Positions 19,486 to 22,698 of a stretch of DNA of 22,698 nucleotides are shown one piece after another. The DNA lies in IMG/VR virus record IMGVR_UViG_3300050129_000012, positions 1 to 22,698 of that record. One strand, written 5' to 3'. The first letter of the stretch is position 1, and every line of letters begins with the position of its first letter. A program made the position numbers and the translations under genes. Origin of the DNA: a virus. Below the pieces are notes generated by a model, which saw nothing but the letters and a program-made list of their open reading frames with translations, ran no database searches and was not told the DNA's origin.

Positions 19486-19833
19486 ATGAAAACAAAAGAA
19501 AAATCGAAGAGTAGGATCGCCAAACTTGAGCAGGAAATCGAGAAGTACCGCCTTGCCATTGCTTCCCAGCTTTATGGCAACTCTGGTGGGTGTGTGGCAC
19601 AACTACGAGCGACTGCAGCCGAGTTTGGCATAAACAAAGAAATGGGGACTTCAGATTACGGCGGCGATCCACGCGGGCGGCATCCAGAAAAATGGGCCAA
19701 GATAAGGCGTCTTCAGGAAGAGATGGCCGAAATCAATGCTCGATTCAGCGAGGAAGCGCAGAGGGAAGTTGCGAGAGTTCAGGCCAAGATCAACAAAATA
19801 TGGCAGGAAATGCAGTGCAAAGCGGTGGCCTAG
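19486..19833 (+). CDS. Coiled-coil protein, 115 residues
   Basis: ATG at 19486 is preceded by GGGAGGA at 19474-19480. The N-terminus is Lys-rich (MKTKEKSKSRIAKLEQEIEK) and both ends are long charged helices (AKIRRLQEEMAEINARFSEE), with a Gly-rich middle (YGGDPRGRHPEKW). A coiled-coil structural or assembly factor is likely. No family recognised. Its stop is directly followed by the next ATG. Confidence 0.6.
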   Translation: MKTKEKSKSRIAKLEQEIEKYRLAIASQLYGNSGGCVAQLRATAAEFGINKEMGTSDYGGDPRGRHPEKWAKIRRLQEEMAEINARFSEEAQREVARVQAKINKIWQEMQCKAVA

Positions 19834-20313
19834 ATGGGCACCGTCTCTTTCACCGTCGACACAACCGGCGTCGAGGCTGCACTGCAAGGCCGGGCCGACC
19901 GCATCATCCAGTCGCTCATCCGACGCACGACCGCGATCAACGAATCCCTTCAGGCGAAGATCACCGGCGAGAAGCTATCCGGCCAGGTGCTGCATCAGCG
20001 CACCGGCAAGCTCATCGGCAGCGTGCGAACCATCCCGGTAACGAATGACGGCAGCACCATCGCGGGTGGCGTGCAGGCTGGCGGGGGGCCGGCCTACTAT
20101 GCAAAGTTCCAAAATTACGGCACGGCGGGCCCATACGAGATTCGCCCGAAGGATCCCAAGGGTGTGCTGGCCTTCATGGTCGACGGCAAGATGGCATTTG
20201 CGAAGGTGGTCAGACATCCAGGGCTGCCGGCGCGCAACTTCATGGAGTCGACGCTTGAAGAGAGCCGCGCGGGCATCGTGGCGGCGCTTCAGGAGGCGGT
20301 TGACGAGGCGTAG
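19834..20313 (+). CDS. HK97 gp10-like head-tail joining / tail completion protein
   Basis: A 159-residue protein. The order VDTTGVEAALQG, then RTGKLIGSVRT, AYYAKFQNYGTAGPYEI (the YAxxxExGT-like signature of gp10/HK97 tail-component proteins) and PGLPARNFMESTLEE supports this family. Position after the connector and before the tail terminator is the usual one. It joins the tail to the head or completes the tail. The ATG lies on the base after the previous stop, and it ends directly before the 20314 ORF. Confidence 0.75.
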   Translation: MGTVSFTVDTTGVEAALQGRADRIIQSLIRRTTAINESLQAKITGEKLSGQVLHQRTGKLIGSVRTIPVTNDGSTIAGGVQAGGGPAYYAKFQNYGTAGPYEIRPKDPKGVLAFMVDGKMAFAKVVRHPGLPARNFMESTLEESRAGIVAALQEAVDEA

Positions 20314-20532
20314 ATGCCGATTAAGACTGTCTTCGGAGTCCATCCCACAGCACCGCACTCGTCGCTCGTCGAGGTAATGGACCACGCCCCGCGGGGCAAA
20401 GGCAACGGCAAAGGTTACCGTAGTGAATACCCTCAACCCGCGGCGGAAACAAAATTCTGTAGCCGCGGCAAGCATTGCTACTGCTTTAGCTTGCGCTGCA
20501 ACTGTTACTGCCACGGGGGCAACAGGAAATGA
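20314..20532 (+). CDS. Small protein with a C-terminal Cys/His cluster, 72 residues
   Basis: ATG directly after the previous stop and an ATGA overlap with the next gene; both support the frame. Residues 1-45 are a small domain (MPIKTVFGVHPTAPHSSLVE). The tail has six Cys and a His in 19 residues: CSRGKHCYC, then CNCYCH (C49, C55, C57, C62, C64, C66, H67), a metal-binding-like pattern. A second frame over the same DNA reads a signal-peptide-like hydrophobic stretch from GTG 20423, so the tail deserves a check. Function unknown. Confidence 0.5.
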   Translation: MPIKTVFGVHPTAPHSSLVEVMDHAPRGKGNGKGYRSEYPQPAAETKFCSRGKHCYCFSLRCNCYCHGGNRK

Positions 20533-20990
20533 CCCGTTACCCCCGCGAGGAAATCTTCGCCGCGCTCTTCGCCCAGGCCCAACTCGCCAGTACGGCCACG
20601 ACGCCGTTCGCGGTTCTGTCGCGCCGCTACGTGCCGTTCTCGGAGCGCACTAACCTCGAAGCCGCGGAACTCTACCAGGTCGAGCTGAATCAGAGCGGAA
20701 AACAAACGGGGCACTTCGGCCTGACCAAATGGGACATGAAAGCGCTTTGGGTTTGCTATTTCCCCGTAAACACGGACGACCTGAAAACGCCGACGTCGCC
20801 AACATTGAACAACTATCTCGACGCGCTCGAAGCCGCGTTGCAGCCGGTCACGGGTGCAGGCCCGAAGCAAACACTCGGCGGCCTGGTCAATAACGCCTTC
20901 ATTGACGGCGAAGTAATCATCGATGAAGGCCTGAACAGCGGACCGCCCGCACTTATCTCAATCCCAATCACCATCAACGTAGGTATGTGA
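20529..20990 (+). CDS. Tail terminator-like protein, 153 residues
   Basis: ATG at 20529 overlaps the previous stop (ATGA). The sequence begins MTRYPREEIFAALFAQ and later has FSERTNLEAAELYQVEL and LDALEAALQPVTG, followed by GGLVNNAFIDGEVIIDEG and a strand-rich end (SIPITINVGM). The order and spacing suit gpU-like tail terminators or minor tail proteins that cap the tail tube. It lies between the gp10-like gene and the tail tube gene, the standard place. Assigned by position and pattern. Confidence 0.7.
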   Translation: MTRYPREEIFAALFAQAQLASTATTPFAVLSRRYVPFSERTNLEAAELYQVELNQSGKQTGHFGLTKWDMKALWVCYFPVNTDDLKTPTSPTLNNYLDALEAALQPVTGAGPKQTLGGLVNNAFIDGEVIIDEGLNSGPPALISIPITINVGM

Positions 20991-21007
20991 AATTTAGGAG
21001 TAACCGC

Positions 21008-21199
21008 ATGCTGCAGTTTCCACACGAACAAATCGCATACGTCGCTTACATGCTCTGGCTCGCAGAAACCGAGATAGGCACTGTCGAGGACGCCGAAACC
21101 AACTGGTACAAAGCGGAAGAGCTCCTTCGTGCCGAAGCGGAGGAGGGCGCCGCAGTAGTGGAACAGGTAGCCGGCATCGAGGCAACCCCCGCAATCTAA
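21008..21199 (+). CDS. Small acidic protein before the tail tube gene, 63 residues
   Basis: The ATG at 21008 has AGGAG at 20996-21000 with a seven-base spacer, better than the in-frame GTG at 20987. The protein is acidic and helical (FPHEQIAYVAYMLWLAETE, AEELLRAEAEEGAA). No family recognised. A strong stem-loop lies just after its stop. Confidence 0.55.
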   Translation: MLQFPHEQIAYVAYMLWLAETEIGTVEDAETNWYKAEELLRAEAEEGAAVVEQVAGIEATPAI

Positions 21200-21215
21200 A
21201 TCGTTCTGTCAAACC

Positions 21216-21258
21216 GCGCGGAATTTTATTAGCAATGGGCACTAATAAGATTCCGCGC
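21216..21258 (+). other. 17-bp near-perfect stem-loop
   Basis: The arms 21216-21232 and 21242-21258 are reverse complements at 16 of 17 positions; the one difference is a T-G wobble. The loop has nine bases (21233-21241). It lies between the 21008 gene and the ribosome binding site of the tail tube gene. A short CTTTCG follows, not a good T-run. Possible roles are RNase III processing, mRNA stabilisation for the abundant tube protein, or a mobile palindromic unit. Confidence 0.65.
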
Positions 21259-21302
21259 TTTCGCCACATCACCCGACAAAAACTTCACAAGGAGTCACGC
21301 CC

Positions 21303-22067
21303 ATGGCACTCTACCCCGGTCTAGGCTTTGGCGCGGGCCAGCTGCTCGCAGCCCCTCAAGCTACCTCTGGCAATCCCGCCCCAAACCCCACGCCGCTGCA
21401 GATTGGCGCCGTGCAGAACGTAAAATGCACCTTCGGCGGAGATATCAAGGAGCTGTACAGCCAGAACCAGTGGGCCATCGACTCCGCAGTGGGCAAGCGT
21501 TCGATCAAGGGCAGCTTTGAGTTTGCCCAGATGTCGAACGAGTTCTTCTCGCAAATGTTCTTTGCCGATGCGGTCACTGTCGGATCAGTTGAGACGGCCA
21601 TCAACGAGCCGCACACGATTCCCGCCACGCCCTTCTCCGTAACCACAAACAACGCGGCGCACTTCACGCTCGACCTCGGCGTAACATACGCAGCGAGCGG
21701 AATACCGCTTCAGAACGTCGAAACGTTGACCGGGGGCGGCCAGTACACCTATGTTGAGTCCACCGGAGTTTATACGTTCGACGCGGCCGATACGCTCGTG
21801 CTGGTGCTCATCAATTACATGTACTCGAACTCGACGCTTGGCACGAGCATGGTTGCCGGCAATCATCCGATGGGCTGGGGCCCGGTCATGCAACTGGATG
21901 TCGTGTTCCCGTACGAAGGCGGCGGGATTGGATTCTTGTTTCCGAATGTGCGGTTGGGCAAGATCGACCTGACGACGAAGCTCGATGATTATTTAATGAT
22001 GCAAACTGACTTCCAAGCCTTTGTAGGTTCTGGAACGAGCCCGTTTACCTCATACCAAGCGTTCTAA
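21303..22067 (+). CDS. Major tail tube protein
   Basis: A 254-residue protein; ATG at 21303 with AAGGAGT upstream (21290-21296). It has beta-rich features of tube subunits: KCTFGGDIKELYSQNQWAID near the N-terminus, a VGKRSIKGSFEF strand (RxxxGS-like), a middle GTSMVAGNHPMGWGP, and an end KIDLTTKLDDYLMMQTDFQAF. That last pattern (KLDDFxxxxxDFxAF) is typical of tail tube proteins. It forms the inner tail channel. Position after the tail terminator fits. Confidence 0.75.
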   Translation: MALYPGLGFGAGQLLAAPQATSGNPAPNPTPLQIGAVQNVKCTFGGDIKELYSQNQWAIDSAVGKRSIKGSFEFAQMSNEFFSQMFFADAVTVGSVETAINEPHTIPATPFSVTTNNAAHFTLDLGVTYAASGIPLQNVETLTGGGQYTYVESTGVYTFDAADTLVLVLINYMYSNSTLGTSMVAGNHPMGWGPVMQLDVVFPYEGGGIGFLFPNVRLGKIDLTTKLDDYLMMQTDFQAFVGSGTSPFTSYQAF

Positions 22068-22077
22068 AGTATAGCCT

Positions 22078-22116
22078 GACTTACTAAGTCGAGTTACAAT
22101 GGAGGCTGAGTTACAA
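22078..22116 (+). repeat. Small repeats between the tail tube and HNH genes
   Basis: GACTT (22078-22082) and AAGTC (22086-22090) form a palindrome, followed by the direct repeat GAGTTACAA at 22091-22099 and 22108-22116, 17 bases apart. The first copy contains a -10-like TACAAT (22095-22100). It may be an operator or promoter for the homing endonuclease gene; no good -35 is seen. Confidence 0.35.
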
Positions 22117-22136
22117 CGCCGTTGGAGCGGCATCGC

Positions 22137-22673
22137 ATGACCCTGATTCAGCAGGATTCTCAGCCCCCACTCCCATTCTATCGCTTCATCAAACTAACCA
22201 AAGGCCAGTACGCGCTGGTCGATGAGAAAGACTATAAGCGCGTTGCCCGACACAAGTGGTGTGCGCAATGGGCACCCCGCAAAAACGGCGGTGGCGTTTA
22301 CTATGCCGTCCGCCATGTAAGGTTGGTACCCGGTGGGAAGCAACACCGGATCAGCATGCACCGCTTCATCATGAACGCACCGGACGGGCTCGACGTAGAC
22401 CACATCCGGCCCATGGACACCCTGGACAATCGCCGCTCTAATCTCCGCTTGGCCACAGAATCGCAGAACGCAATGAACCGCAGAATTCAGTCCAATAGCG
22501 AGACTGGCTGTAAGGGTGTTTCGCGCACCGCCAAAAGCGGCAACTACAGAGCGCGCATAACCATAAACGGCGAGGTGATTTGTCTCGGCACCCGTAAAAC
22601 GAAGAAAGCGGCGTCCGCGCTTTACTGGGAGGCCGCTCTCAAGTATCACGGCGAGTTCGCAAGACTCGCCTAA
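22137..22673 (+). CDS. HNH homing endonuclease with an AP2-like DNA-binding domain
   Basis: A 178-residue protein; the ATG at 22137 has GGAG at 22124-22127. N-terminal half: KLTKGQYALVDEKDYKRV, RHKWCAQW, then MHRFIMNAPDGLDVDHI and LDNRRSNLRLAT, QNAMNRR, the HNH core of phage homing nucleases (HxxW, DHI, NxRxxNLR, N). C-terminal half: GCKGVSR, YRARITINGEVICLGTRKT, an AP2-like beta domain that recognises DNA. It cuts specific DNA and promotes its own spread. It is free-standing and not inside an intron here. Its first part overlaps no other gene. Confidence 0.88.
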   Translation: MTLIQQDSQPPLPFYRFIKLTKGQYALVDEKDYKRVARHKWCAQWAPRKNGGGVYYAVRHVRLVPGGKQHRISMHRFIMNAPDGLDVDHIRPMDTLDNRRSNLRLATESQNAMNRRIQSNSETGCKGVSRTAKSGNYRARITINGEVICLGTRKTKKAASALYWEAALKYHGEFARLA

Positions 22674-22690
22674 CCCGAAAGGAAAATATC

Positions 22691-22698
22691 GTGGAACC
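22691..22698 (+). CDS. Possible start of the next gene, cut by the window edge
   Basis: GAAAGGAAAA (22677-22686) looks like a ribosome binding site, and GTG at 22691 followed by GAA may start the next gene. Only eight bases are present, so nothing can be said about the product. Confidence 0.25.

Noticed and set aside
1-22698. CRISPR array, insertion sequence or retroelement
   Set aside because: No regularly spaced repeats, no transposase ORF with terminal inverted repeats, and no reverse transcriptase motif were seen by eye.

Overview
The window is a stretch of tailed-phage or prophage DNA from a GC-rich bacterium. Almost every recognisable gene belongs to the packaging, head and head-tail joining module of an HK97-fold, siphovirus-like phage, read left to right on the + strand. 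No tail sheath, baseplate or lysis gene is visible and the window stops shortly after the tail tube gene. The host cannot be named with certainty. Gene style (a small Tat-signal protein, a DUF5681 gene before the large terminase, strings of tiny membrane and zinc-ribbon proteins) reminds me of Acidobacteriota prophages, but that is memory, not proof.

Layout. 1-1640: small accessory genes: zinc-finger-like proteins, a Tat-signal protein behind a good sigma70-type promoter (TTGACA at 381), and a two-gene minus-strand unit. 1640-2085: nearly gene-free, with stem-loops and one doubtful small ORF. 2086-2849: debris, namely the C-terminal half of a tyrosine recombinase followed directly by a DNA methyltransferase whose catalytic centre is deleted. 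2842-5441: packaging genes (DUF5681/small-terminase-like, a small ORF, large terminase with a C-terminal zinc ribbon). 5460-7831: ten very small overlapping genes, many membrane or zinc-ribbon proteins, plus a minus-strand gene (7818-8060). 8091-10475: portal fused to a MuF-like domain. 10472-12557: small genes including two tandem LuxR/GerE-type DNA-binding proteins and, at 11894-12001, a class II tRNA-like gene with an abnormal anticodon region. 12576-14073: two virion-decoration-like proteins. 14073-15977: prohead protease fused to a scaffold-like His-rich region that has its own internal ribosome binding site. 16095-17891: major capsid protein. 17892-18218: terminators and a small antisense unit. 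18219-20990: head-tail connector, HK97 gp10-like protein and tail terminator. 21303-22067: tail tube. 22137-22673: HNH homing endonuclease with an AP2-like domain.

The late genes form long translationally coupled strings: ATGA/GTGA/TAATG overlaps are frequent and four genes start on the base after the previous stop (3615, 18219, 19834, 20314). The most interesting layers are regulatory: an A10 run in the portal-MuF linker where either frameshift leads at once to a stop, a nested scaffold start with an AAGGAGG site, a 10-bp inverted repeat whose 3' arm covers part of the capsid gene's ribosome binding site, and two antisense genes whose ATG lies 6-7 bases after a -10-like box, as in leaderless transcripts. 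All positions and identities were counted by hand; no database search was possible.
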